A stretch of 56,470 bases of DNA from contig JAUJNZ010000002.1 in the NCBI GenBank assembly GCA_030447905.1, positions 111,999 through 168,468 on the forward strand, written 5' to 3'. This stretch comes from Thermoleophilaceae bacterium. Its GTDB lineage: Bacteria; Actinomycetota; Thermoleophilia; Solirubrobacterales; Thermoleophilaceae. The notes beneath the pieces were generated by a model. That model had not been told where the DNA came from, did no database searches, and saw only the letters and a program-made list of their open reading frames with translations. The translations under genes were made by a program, and so were the position numbers. The stretch's first letter is position 1. Each line of letters starts with the position of its first letter. Below, in pieces: positions 26,141-33,731 of the stretch.

Positions 26141-27199
26141 CTACTCGGGAGCACTGTCTGGTTCCAGGAGCGCCCGAGGCTCCGACCTGTTCTCCGCCGC
26201 CAGGCGGAAGAGGAACGTCTCGGCTCGGGCGAGAAAGGTCCGCAGGTCCTCGGTCAGAGCCGCATCCTCGGCGGCGGCATCCAGATCGACCTCCCCCACT
26301 CCCCGCCGAGCCGAGGCGAGCCGCTCACGGGCGGCGGCTTCGTCGAGCGGCTCGGGAACGTCGAGCTCGCGCAGGCGCCCGCCGACATAGTCCTGCTCGA
26401 AGTCGTCGATGAGGCGAATGAGGGCGCTGTGGAGGGCGGGCCCATAAGCCCCCTTGGAAGCCACCACGCCCTCCTTGATCCCCCAGCGGAAGACGAGGTA
26501 CAGTACCGCGCTCCCTCGAAGTATGGTGTCCACCGACTCGGCCAATGTCGGGGCGTGGAAGTAGTAGAGAACCGGGAAGCGACGGATGTTCTCGTGGGTC
26601 TCGACCAGCGCGCGGTGTACGTCGACCAGCTCGTGCTCTCCGCCTACCAGTAGAAGGCGCGTCGCGCCCTCGGGCGTCTCTGCCTCCAGGTCGGACAGGC
26701 GAAGGGCGGTGCCGCGGATGCTCGACACCAGCGGGTAAACCGAGATGACATAGGTGATCGCGGCCGTGAACGCGGCCAGGCCGCTGGCGCTCTCCAGGAC
26801 GGTTACGAACCGGAGGGCGCCAGTGTGGGCGACGACGTCTCCGAAGCCGACCGTCGTGAGAGCGATCGCGCTGAGATAGAGAGCTTCGGGTATCCCCTTG
26901 TCCCCGTATCCGGGGGCGTTGTAGACCAGCCTCTCGACGAAGGGCAGGTAGATGAGCGCAAAGCCGACCCACAGAATCCCGACCCAAGCCAGGACATTGA
27001 CGAGCATGGCCAGAGGACCGGCGGCGGTGAGGCGCCGCAGTCCGAGGCTAGGAAACAGGTTGCGCACGACGACCCAGCTAAGGCGGTTGGTCAGGTAGGA
27101 CAGCGGCCCGCGCGCGGAGGGATGGAGGATCGTGAGGACGATGTCGCCCGCGACAAGGAGGAAGAGGGCAGCGCCAACGGCTACCGAGAGGGCGGTCAC
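26141..27199 (-). CDS. Potassium channel-like protein (2-TM ion channel domain)
   Basis: A ~352-residue membrane protein with four hydrophobic segments and a pore loop carrying the K+ selectivity filter, SAIALTTVGFGD (TVGFGD). Segments: residues ~2-25, ~65-95, pore ~115-135, ~145-170. The remaining ~180 residues are cytoplasmic and mostly helical (VDVHRALVETHENIRRFPVL), unlike RCK/TrkA domains. The start is uncertain: GTG at 27199 lies just before the first helix but has no ribosome site, an AGGAGG lies ~34 bases upstream, and the frame remains open to 27418. A short frameshift near the N-terminus cannot be excluded. Likely role is K+ flux. Confidence 0.82.
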   Translation of the reverse strand: MTALSVAVGAALFLLVAGDIVLTILHPSARGPLSYLTNRLSWVVVRNLFPSLGLRRLTAAGPLAMLVNVLAWVGILWVGFALIYLPFVERLVYNAPGYGDKGIPEALYLSAIALTTVGFGDVVAHTGALRFVTVLESASGLAAFTAAITYVISVYPLVSSIRGTALRLSDLEAETPEGATRLLLVGGEHELVDVHRALVETHENIRRFPVLYYFHAPTLAESVDTILRGSAVLYLVFRWGIKEGVVASKGAYGPALHSALIRLIDDFEQDYVGGRLRELDVPEPLDEAAARERLASARRGVGEVDLDAAAEDAALTEDLRTFLARAETFLFRLAAENRSEPRALLEPDSAPE

Positions 27200-27518
27200 C
27201 CAGCGAGTTCTAGCGATGTTTCGCCAGCTGAGGACCTCCTGGCGTTCCCCGGGCGAAACTCCGCACCGTCGCTTTGTCTTGGCGGTGCTTGACCTCTCGA
27301 GCCGGGGTGGCGGGTAGTCGCCATGGGGCCGAAAACCTGGCCGAGATACAACGGCTACGGCGTGGTGAGCTCTCGACGAGCCGCGACGAAGGCCGAGCCC
27401 GAAGCCAGGCCAGCCCAACGGCGAGCCGCTGTCGGACGCGAAGGCTGTGTCCGTGCAATCCGTTCGGACAAGAGGGACTCAGGTGCAGCGAACGGGAGCT
27501 GCCGCTCGTTCCCGTCGG
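27200..27518. other. Stretch of ~320 bp with no supported gene
   Basis: It lies between the channel N-terminus and the decayed toxin gene. It may hold an N-terminal extension of the channel (the minus frame is open to 27418). Otherwise no coding signal, RNA gene or clear repeat was seen. Confidence 0.4.
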
Positions 27519-27760
27519 TTGAGAGTTCCTCAAAGTCAACGCGCTCTCGCCGGTGCCGGCGGAGGGACGTAGGCCGCGAACCACAAGCCGTGCAGGTCCG
27601 CGAATACGAGCTCGAGGCGGCGACGAACGAGGGGTTCTTTTTCCGCGCCGCCGAGGAGAGCGAGCGGTGGTGTCGGCGGATTCGGACTTCGCAACGCTGA
27701 TCGCCTACGCCAAGGGTGGCGACCAACGGCCTCGGGTACCTCGACGACCTCGGGATGACG
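27519..27760 (+). pseudogene. Remnant of a DUF5615 (PIN-like) toxin-family gene
   Basis: Pieces of a ~110-residue DUF5615 protein, a PIN-like nuclease fold common in toxin-antitoxin loci, lie in alternating frames. FLKVNALSPVPAEG (frame one, 27524-27565) matches the family start; AVQVREYELEAATNEGFFFR and AAEESER (frame two, 27588-27668) match the middle; VVSADSDFATLIAYAKGG (frame one again, from ~27667) is the characteristic SADTDFGTLLA segment with acidic residues. At least two shifts are needed and the C-terminus degenerates. No antitoxin partner is visible, though a short frame ending at 27796 could be a remnant of something else. Confidence 0.6.
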
Positions 27761-27846
27761 CCTTTACATGTCAAGCGCAGCATCCCCGAGAAGTGACGCC
27801 TGCGGGGCGCCCTCTCCGTAAACGGCTATGAGCAGGGCTTCTTCAG

Positions 27847-27920
<74 letters not shown>

Positions 27921-28022
27921 GAGCGGCCCTAGCGTAGCGAAAGGCCGTGTTCGCAACCTTTTCACATCGGCGGCGCGCGCAACGGCCACCATCCTCGCGA
28001 ACGAGACCTCCCTCGTTGCCCC

Positions 28023-28061
28023 GTGGCCCCGGCTCTCCCCAGCCGGGGCCACGCCTTTTTT
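28023..28061 (+). terminator. Strong plus-strand intrinsic terminator, no plus-strand gene upstream
   Basis: A perfect 12-bp stem (GTGGCCCCGGCT at 28023-28034, AGCCGGGGCCAC at 28041-28052) with a 6-base loop is followed by GCC and six T. The T run is on the plus strand, although the genes on both sides (ppk and tRNA-Asp) are on the minus strand. On the minus strand the hairpin follows the ppk stop but has no U tract, so it would work there only as a weak terminator or mRNA end stabiliser. Confidence 0.75.
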
Positions 28062-28072
28062 CGCCCGGTGGG

Positions 28073-30268
28073 CTATCGCACCGCCGCCGGCGTCTCGGTC
28101 GCAAGCGACGCGCCGTCGCCCGGCGCTGCCCGCCGCATCGCCCGCTCCATCAGCTCCGCGTGGACCGCTCGGTCCCCGCCCTCGCGCCGGCGCCAGGTCC
28201 CGTCGGCCTCGAGCTCCCAGGCGAAGGTGTCGTCGGCCAGGCAGCGCTCGAGCGTATCCTCGAGCTCGGCCCGCAGATCGGGCGATCGCACCGGGGCGAG
28301 CAGCTCGACCCGGTTGTCGAGGTTGCGGGGCATGAGGTCGGCCGAGCCGATCCAGTACTCGCTCTCGCCGGCGCCGTGAAAGGCGTAGATGCGCGAGTGC
28401 TCGAGGAAGCGGCCCACCACCGACACGACGCGCACGTTCTCGCTGACCCCCTCGAGCCCGGCCCGCAGGCAGCAGATCCCGCGCACGTTCAGGTCGACGG
28501 GCACGCCCGCCTGCGAGGCCCGGTAGAGAGCGCGGATGCACTCCCGGTCGACCAGCGAGTTCATCTTCATGACGATGCGGGCATCGCCGTGCTCGCGCTG
28601 CGCGTCGATGGCGCGGTCGATCCGGTCGAGCAGCCAGTCGCGTAGCTGTCCGGGCGCCACGACGATCTTGCGGTAGTGGCGTGGACGGCCGTAGCCGGTC
28701 AGCGAGTTGAACAGCTCGGCCACGTCGGCGGCGATGTCGGGGTCCGTGGTGAACAGACCGAGGTCCTCATAGATGCGCGAGGTCTTGGCGTGGTAGTTGC
28801 CCGTTCCGACGTGCACGTACCGCCGGACACCCGCGCCCTCGCGCCGGACGACCACGAGCGCCTTGGCGTGGGTCTTCAGTCTCGGCAGGCCGTGGACGAC
28901 GTGAGCGCCCGCCTCCTCGAGCGACCGCGCCCAGGCGATGTTGCGATCTTCTTCGAAGCGGGCCTTCAACTCGACGAGGCATACCGCCTGCTTGCCGCTC
29001 TCGGCCGCGTCGATCAGCGAAGGGACGAGCGCCGCATCGTCGGAGGTGCGATAGACGGTGAGCTTCACGGCAAGCACGTTGGGATCCTCGACGGCCTGCT
29101 CTACGAGACGCTCGACGCTCGCCGAGAAGGAGTCGTAGGGGTGGTGGACGAGCAGGTCTCGCTCGCGCATGCGCGCGAAGAGGTCGGGCTTGCGGTCGTC
29201 GGTGGCGGCGAAGGTACGAGTCGCCACCGGGCTCCACGGCTGCTCGCGGAGCTCGTGGTGGCCCTCGACCTCGTAGACCTCCCACACGTCCCCGAGGTCG
29301 AGGAGGCCCTCCACGTCGTAGACCTGTCGCTCCTCGAGGTTGAGCCACTCGACGAGCCGCCGCCGCAGCTCCGGATCCATGTTGGCGCCGACCTCGAGGC
29401 GCACGACCTCGCCGAAGCGCCGCCGGCGGAGCTCGTCCTCGACGGCTCGCAGCAGGTCGTCGGCGTCGTCTGAGACGGTGAAGTCGGCGTCGCGGACGAC
29501 GCGGAAGACCTCGTGGTGGAGGATCTCCATCCCGGGGAACAGGGAGTCCAGGTGGCGTGCGATCGCGCTCTCCAGCGGCACGAGACTGTCCTTGCCGATC
29601 GACACGAAGCGCGGTAGAAGCTCCTTGGGCACCTTGACGCGCGCGAAGACCTCGGCCTTGCTCTCGGGGTCGCGCAGCCACACCGCGAGGCTCAGCGACA
29701 GGTTCGATATGTAGGGAAAGGGCCGACCCGGGCCGACGGCGAGCGGGGTCAGCACCGGCAGGATCTGCTCGCGGAAGTGGGAGTCGAGCTCTTCGAGGTC
29801 GGCCTTCGAGCACTCCTCGCACGCGATGACCTGTATCCCGGACTCGGCCAGGGCGGGGCGAACGCGGTGCTCGAACTCCTCCGCCTGACGGTTCAGGAGC
29901 GCCTGCGCCTTCCCCGACACCGCGTCGATCACCTCGCCGGCCGATAGGCCGTCAGCTCCGCGCGCGTCGATGCCGGCGTCGACCTGGTTGTGCAGCCCCG
30001 CCACCCGGACCATGAAGAACTCGTCGAGGTTCTGGGCGAAGATGCCCAGGAACTTGACCCGTTCGAGCAGCGGGACGCTCTCGTCCTCGGCCAGCTGAAG
30101 GATCCGGTCGCTGAAGTCGAGCGCCGAGAGCTCGCGGTTGACGAAGAGGTCGCTGCGGCCCTCGAGGGACTGGGCGGCCGGCGGCGTATCGCCGTCGGCG
30201 CTCGCCTGCATCGAGGTGGCGTCGGCGACCTCCAGCTCCTCCGTGCGGCCTTCGGTGGCGGAGCTCAC
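28073..30268 (-). CDS. ppk1: Polyphosphate kinase 1
   Basis: A 731-residue PPK1, which polymerises the gamma-phosphate of ATP into polyphosphate and can run in reverse. The order is typical: N-terminal domain (FVNRELSALDFSDRILQLAE), head domain (FLGIFAQNLDEFFMVRVAGL), then two phospholipase-D-like C domains with RLKTHAKALVVVRREG (the HAK motif with the phosphorylated His), YVHVGTGNYHAKTSRIYEDL, and YWIGSADLMPRNLDNRVELL. The GTG start at 30268 overlaps the TGA of ppx (GTGA), so ppx and ppk form a coupled unit. The first ~35 residues are extra and probably disordered. The gene lies 1.5 kb from a Pho-boxed PHP phosphatase and 3.5 kb from pst. Confidence 0.96.
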   Translation of the reverse strand: MSSATEGRTEELEVADATSMQASADGDTPPAAQSLEGRSDLFVNRELSALDFSDRILQLAEDESVPLLERVKFLGIFAQNLDEFFMVRVAGLHNQVDAGIDARGADGLSAGEVIDAVSGKAQALLNRQAEEFEHRVRPALAESGIQVIACEECSKADLEELDSHFREQILPVLTPLAVGPGRPFPYISNLSLSLAVWLRDPESKAEVFARVKVPKELLPRFVSIGKDSLVPLESAIARHLDSLFPGMEILHHEVFRVVRDADFTVSDDADDLLRAVEDELRRRRFGEVVRLEVGANMDPELRRRLVEWLNLEERQVYDVEGLLDLGDVWEVYEVEGHHELREQPWSPVATRTFAATDDRKPDLFARMRERDLLVHHPYDSFSASVERLVEQAVEDPNVLAVKLTVYRTSDDAALVPSLIDAAESGKQAVCLVELKARFEEDRNIAWARSLEEAGAHVVHGLPRLKTHAKALVVVRREGAGVRRYVHVGTGNYHAKTSRIYEDLGLFTTDPDIAADVAELFNSLTGYGRPRHYRKIVVAPGQLRDWLLDRIDRAIDAQREHGDARIVMKMNSLVDRECIRALYRASQAGVPVDLNVRGICCLRAGLEGVSENVRVVSVVGRFLEHSRIYAFHGAGESEYWIGSADLMPRNLDNRVELLAPVRSPDLRAELEDTLERCLADDTFAWELEADGTWRRREGGDRAVHAELMERAMRRAAPGDGASLATETPAAVR

Positions 30269-31224
30269 GGCTCGCTCGGCGTCCCCGAGGCCAGCGGTCG
30301 CCCCGCGGCCGGCGACTCGGCGAACGCGCCGTCGGAACCGACCGCCGGGCGCAGGCCGCCCGCGAGCTCGAGGATCAGGCCCTCGCGCAGGCCTCCCTGC
30401 CCGACGGCGATCGGCTGGCCGATCGGACCGAGCAGGGCTTCGAGGATCAGGGCACCGCCGGGAAGCAGTCGCGCGCGCTCGGGAACGAGGTCGAACCGCT
30501 CGGCGATCTCCGAAGCGGGCGCCGAGGTGAGGATCTCGAGCGCGCGGGAAAGCGTGGCGAGGTCGAGCTCCTGCCCCACGAGCTTTCGCAACGAGCGGGC
30601 GCTGCCCCCCACCGCCACCGAGCCTTCGGTCGGTGGGGTCTCGAGGCCCTCGAAGGCCTTCGCGACCTCGGCCCGCGCGGCGTCGAGCTCGCCGTCGCGG
30701 GGCGGGTCGGACTTCAGGTGCAGGTCGAGCAGGACGCCCGATCCCATCGGAGTCGACCGCCACCAGGAGACGCCGTCGGTGACGGTGCCGACGGCGATCT
30801 CGACCGAGCCCCCGCCGATGTCGACGACCGCAACGGTGCCCGGGACCGGCGCTCCCAGGGTCTTGGTGGCTCCCACGAAGGCCAGGCGCGCTTCCTCCTC
30901 GTCGGAGAGGACCTCGACGTCCACGTGAGCGACCCGGCCGATCACGGCCACGAGCTCGTCGCCGTTCGCGGCCTCGCGAACCGCCGCCGTGGCCACGACG
31001 ACCACCTCGCGCACCCCGAGCTCGCGGGCGAGGCGAGCCTGCGTGCCCACGACCTCGGCGGTGTCGGCGATCTTGTCGGACGTAATCCGCCCCGATGCGC
31101 GCAGCCCCTTGCCCACGCGCGTATACGCCCGTTGGCTCGCGAGCTCGCGCAACCGGCCGCCGCGGCACTCGGCCACGAGCAGCCGTGTGGTGTTGCTGCC
31201 GATGTCGATGCAGGCGTAGGTCAC
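30265..31224 (-). CDS. ppx: Exopolyphosphatase / GppA-family phosphatase
   Basis: A 319-residue ASKHA-fold phosphatase of the Ppx/GppA family, which releases phosphate from polyphosphate ends or from pppGpp. ACIDIGSNTTRLLVAE is phosphate loop 1, VVDIGGGSVEIAVG is loop 2 with the catalytic region, and VAVGGSARSLRKLVG follows. It is the short two-domain type common in Actinobacteria and lacks the C-terminal HD domain of E. coli Ppx. GTG start with a TAGGCT hexamer seven bases upstream suggests a leaderless message. It is the first gene of the ppx-ppk pair, an unusual order that puts the degrading enzyme first. Confidence 0.94.
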   Translation of the reverse strand: MTYACIDIGSNTTRLLVAECRGGRLRELASQRAYTRVGKGLRASGRITSDKIADTAEVVGTQARLARELGVREVVVVATAAVREAANGDELVAVIGRVAHVDVEVLSDEEEARLAFVGATKTLGAPVPGTVAVVDIGGGSVEIAVGTVTDGVSWWRSTPMGSGVLLDLHLKSDPPRDGELDAARAEVAKAFEGLETPPTEGSVAVGGSARSLRKLVGQELDLATLSRALEILTSAPASEIAERFDLVPERARLLPGGALILEALLGPIGQPIAVGQGGLREGLILELAGGLRPAVGSDGAFAESPAAGRPLASGTPSEP

Positions 31225-31231
31225 CGCACGT

Positions 31232-31237
31232 AGCCTA
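31232..31237 (-). promoter_or_regulatory. Putative -10 element (TAGGCT) for leaderless ppx-ppk
   Basis: On the minus strand TAGGCT lies seven bases before the ppx GTG with no ribosome site between, consistent with a leaderless transcript. Confidence 0.45.
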
Positions 31238-31304
31238 GATGGCTACTCCACGAGTCCGCTCCTCCCGGTACGCACCGGACGGCGCAGCCGTGGAATTCGA
31301 TCAC

Positions 31305-31733
31305 CTAGCCGCCGATCGCCGACAGCTCGGGCGGTCGCAGGAGCACGCTCAGCTCGCCGCGGTCCACCCCGGCCAGGCCGCCTTTCGAGAGGCGGACCTG
31401 AGCGCCGGTCAGATCGCGCACGGCGGTCGAGAAGTCTGGATCGTGCCCGACCAGAAGGACGTCCTCGAGCCCGGTGGCGAGCTCCCAGGCGTCAAACGGG
31501 CCGCCCTCCAGGCGTGACTCGGTGGCGACCTCGACGCCGAGCTGCTCGCACGCCAGGCGGGCGGTGTCGAGAGCGCGCAGCTTCGGCGAGCTCAGGCACG
31601 CCTCGACCGCGACGCCCAGGCGGGCGAGCGCGCGACCGGCGTCGCTGGCCTGGCGCTCCCCCTTCGAGGTCAGCGGCCGCTCGGCATCGGGGGAGCCGTC
31701 CTCGGCGTCTCCGTGACGAAGCAGCCAGATCAC
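31305..31733 (-). CDS. SixA-like phosphohistidine phosphatase (histidine phosphatase superfamily)
   Basis: A 142-residue member of the histidine (RHG) phosphatase superfamily. VIWLLRHGDAED gives the catalytic RHG, RPLTSKGERQA is typical of SixA, SSPKLRALDTARLA holds the second Arg, and VLLVGHDPDFS holds the second catalytic His. SixA removes phosphate from His residues on phosphotransfer proteins; other substrates are possible. Start is GTG at 31733, just before the first strand, with a TACAGT hexamer eight bases upstream; an earlier start at 31790 would add ~19 residues and overlap the Pho-box region. It is divergent from the PHP phosphatase and lies 80 bp from ppx on the same strand. Confidence 0.88.
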   Translation of the reverse strand: MIWLLRHGDAEDGSPDAERPLTSKGERQASDAGRALARLGVAVEACLSSPKLRALDTARLACEQLGVEVATESRLEGGPFDAWELATGLEDVLLVGHDPDFSTAVRDLTGAQVRLSKGGLAGVDRGELSVLLRPPELSAIGG

Positions 31734-31785
31734 CGGCGGGAACTGTAACCGCGGCGCCCGATCATCGCCAGCTCTTCCCAGGTCC

Positions 31786-31818
31786 TTCACGGGTTTCTCA
31801 CCGGCTCTTCACTTCCGC
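31786..31818 (+). promoter_or_regulatory. Pho-box-like direct repeats before the CpsB-type PHP gene
   Basis: Three pentamers at exact 11-bp spacing: TTCAC at 31786, CTCAC at 31797 and TTCAC at 31808, oriented toward the gene starting at 31846. This fits the 11-bp direct-repeat plan of actinobacterial PHO boxes. The array could also affect the divergent sixA-like gene, whose start is 53 bp away. Confidence 0.7.
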
Positions 31819-31845
31819 CCACGGTCTGCCTGCAAGCTGACCGTC

Positions 31846-32613
31846 ATGCCCAGACCTGTCGCGTCCGCGCGCACCGAGATCCACTGCCACCTCCTGCCCG
31901 GAATCGATGACGGGGCGCGGGACCTCGATGACAGCGTCGACATGGCCGCGGTCGCGGCGGCAGATGGGACCGCCACCATTCTCGCCACCCCACACGTGCG
32001 GTCGGACTTCGTGACCGACGTCTCGATCCTGCCCGAGCTCGTCGCCGAGCTTCGCGCCAACCTCGCCCTGGCCGGCGTCAAGGTCGAGGTGCACTGCTCG
32101 GGAGAGCTCGGCCACGAGCTCGTGGGCCGGTTGGGTCAGGTCGAGCTCGAAACGATCGCCTCGGGGCCCTCGGGGCGGCGCTGGCTGCTGGTCGAAGCGC
32201 CCTTCGACGGCCTCGGCGAAGAGTTCACGGCCGCCACCGGCGAGCTGCGGGCGAGGGGCTTCGGCGTGGTCATCGCCCACCCCGAGCGCAGCCCGGGCGT
32301 CCTCGAAGGCTGCCGCGAAGCGCTGGGGCTGGAGATCGAGCGGGGCAGCCTGCTGCAGGTCAACCAGTGGTCGCTGACCGGCGGCCACGGCGCCGAGGCC
32401 GAGGCGGCGGGGCTAGCGCTCCTGCGTCAGGGCCGGGTCGCCGTGCTCGCCTCGGACTCACACCCCGGCTGGCGCCGCCCGACGCTCAGCGTGGGCGCCG
32501 CCGCCGCCCAGGCCGCGGGCCTCGACGCCGGCTCGGCCGCCCTGCTCGTCACCGACCGCCCGGCGAGCCTGGTGCGCGACGGGATCGCCGCACCGGTCGG
32601 AACCGGGGCTTGA
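31846..32613 (+). CDS. PHP-domain phosphatase, CpsB/YwqE type
   Basis: A 255-residue PHP-fold metallophosphatase. EIHCHLLPGIDDGARD is the signature of the CpsB/CapC/YwqE group (Mn-dependent tyrosine-protein phosphatases of capsule regulation); ILATPHVRSD, FGVVIAHPERSPG and VAVLASDSHPG supply the remaining metal ligands. Family members dephosphorylate bacterial tyrosine kinases, but no kinase or capsule operon is nearby. The Pho-like array upstream and the pst/ppk surroundings instead suggest phosphate scavenging or signalling from phosphoesters (inference). Cytoplasmic; no signal peptide. Convergent with the response regulator. Confidence 0.88.
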   Translation: MPRPVASARTEIHCHLLPGIDDGARDLDDSVDMAAVAAADGTATILATPHVRSDFVTDVSILPELVAELRANLALAGVKVEVHCSGELGHELVGRLGQVELETIASGPSGRRWLLVEAPFDGLGEEFTAATGELRARGFGVVIAHPERSPGVLEGCREALGLEIERGSLLQVNQWSLTGGHGAEAEAAGLALLRQGRVAVLASDSHPGWRRPTLSVGAAAAQAAGLDAGSAALLVTDRPASLVRDGIAAPVGTGA

Positions 32614-32666
32614 GCGCAGCCGCTGCGGGCCCGCCGAGCCCGGGCGGCTGAAACTGAGGGTCTCTC

Positions 32667-33518
32667 CTACGAGCGCCCGGCGGCGAGTGCCTCGCTGCGG
32701 TTTTCGAGCGGGGGACCGGGCGCATCGATCTGGCCCTCGAGCGGGGAGTCGAGCACCGCTGTGTCGGTTGTCGACGAGATCCGCTCCTCGCCAGGTCCGG
32801 AGCTCCCCTCGAGAGGCTCGGGCTGGAAGCGATAGCCGATCCCGAAGTGGGTGTGGATGTAGCTCCAGCGCGGTGAGGCTCCCTCGATCTTCGAGCGCAG
32901 CTTGCGAACGAAGACATCGACCGAGCGGTCGCCGTGGGCCATCGCGTAGCCCCACACCCGCTGGTAGATGTCCTCGCGCTGGAGCACCTGTCCCTCCGCC
33001 TCGGCGAGCAGCTGGAGAACCTCGAACTCGCGACGGGTCAGCTCGACGCTCCGTCCGGCGACGAAGGCCTGGAACTGGTCCACGCGCAGCTCCAGGTCGC
33101 CGAGCACGAGCGGCCCGGCATCGACCGGTGCCCGAGCGCGGCGGCGGCGGCGAGCCACGGCCTCCAGGCGCGCGACCACCTCCTCGGGGTGGCATGGCTT
33201 CGAGATCCAGTCGTCGGCCCCGAGCCGCAGGCCGCGGACGCGCTGGGCCACCGTCGAGCGCTCGGTGCAGACCACGATCCCGAGCCCCGGAAGCGCCTCG
33301 CACACGCGCGCGAGGTATTCCCACCCGAGGCTGCCCAGGCACGCCGGGTCGAGTAGCAGGGCGTTGAGTCGCATGGCCACGAGCTCCGCCGGCGGCACCG
33401 AGGACGTCTGGGCGCGGAACTGCCAGCCGGCGCTCTCGAGCCGGTTGGTCAGCACGCGCACGAAGCCCGAGTCGTCGTCGACGATGGCGAGTCGGAGCTT
33501 TCCCGAGGACATGGTCAT
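32667..33518 (-). CDS. OmpR/PhoB-family response regulator
   Basis: A 283-residue two-domain regulator. The receiver domain has the acidic pocket AIVDDDSG, phospho-acceptor Asp57 in ALLLDPACLG, a Thr switch in VVCTERST and Lys in WISKPCHPEEV. The winged-helix DNA-binding domain (ELTRREFEVLQLLAEAEGQV, HGDRSVDVFVRKLRSKIEG, THFGIGYRF) is of the PhoB type. About 50 extra Ser/Glu/Pro-rich residues follow. ATG at 33518 (or 33512). It diverges from pstS across 213 bp carrying Pho-box-like repeats, so it is the best local candidate for the regulator that binds them. No histidine kinase is encoded beside it. Confidence 0.92.
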   Translation of the reverse strand: MTMSSGKLRLAIVDDDSGFVRVLTNRLESAGWQFRAQTSSVPPAELVAMRLNALLLDPACLGSLGWEYLARVCEALPGLGIVVCTERSTVAQRVRGLRLGADDWISKPCHPEEVVARLEAVARRRRRARAPVDAGPLVLGDLELRVDQFQAFVAGRSVELTRREFEVLQLLAEAEGQVLQREDIYQRVWGYAMAHGDRSVDVFVRKLRSKIEGASPRWSYIHTHFGIGYRFQPEPLEGSSGPGEERISSTTDTAVLDSPLEGQIDAPGPPLENRSEALAAGRS

Positions 33519-33625
33519 GGGAGTGGCGCGGATACCCGAGCCGCGACGAGTGTAGGGCAGCGGCCGGGCACTAAAGACCCGCAAGGCCGCAACCTCCGGC
33601 GATCCCCGTCCCTCACCCGTTGCCA

Positions 33626-33669
33626 TTCACATCTTCTTCACAACCCGGCCACAGTTCGGTAACAGGCTG
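33626..33669 (+). promoter_or_regulatory. Pho-box-like repeats in the pstS promoter
   Basis: TTCAC at 33626 and 33637, then weaker GCCAC at 33648 and GTAAC at 33659, all at exact 11-bp spacing. A TAGGTT hexamer at 33684-33689 is a reasonable -10. The position upstream of pstS, the classic Pho-regulon gene, supports the reading. Confidence 0.75.
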
Positions 33670-33731
33670 TCCACCTTCGCCAATAGGTTGGGCGCCGAAT
33701 TCGCATCGACGTCAACTCGAAGGAGCGGTTA

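Noticed and set aside
28073-31168. Extension of the ppk frame upstream to 31168
   Set aside because: The upstream 300 codons overlap ppx in another frame and are low-complexity Arg/Gly; the GTG at 30268 with the GTGA overlap is a better start.
31225-31304. Pho box before ppx-ppk
   Set aside because: No TTCAC-type pentamers at 11-bp spacing in this interval, so ppx-ppk was not included in the predicted Pho regulon.
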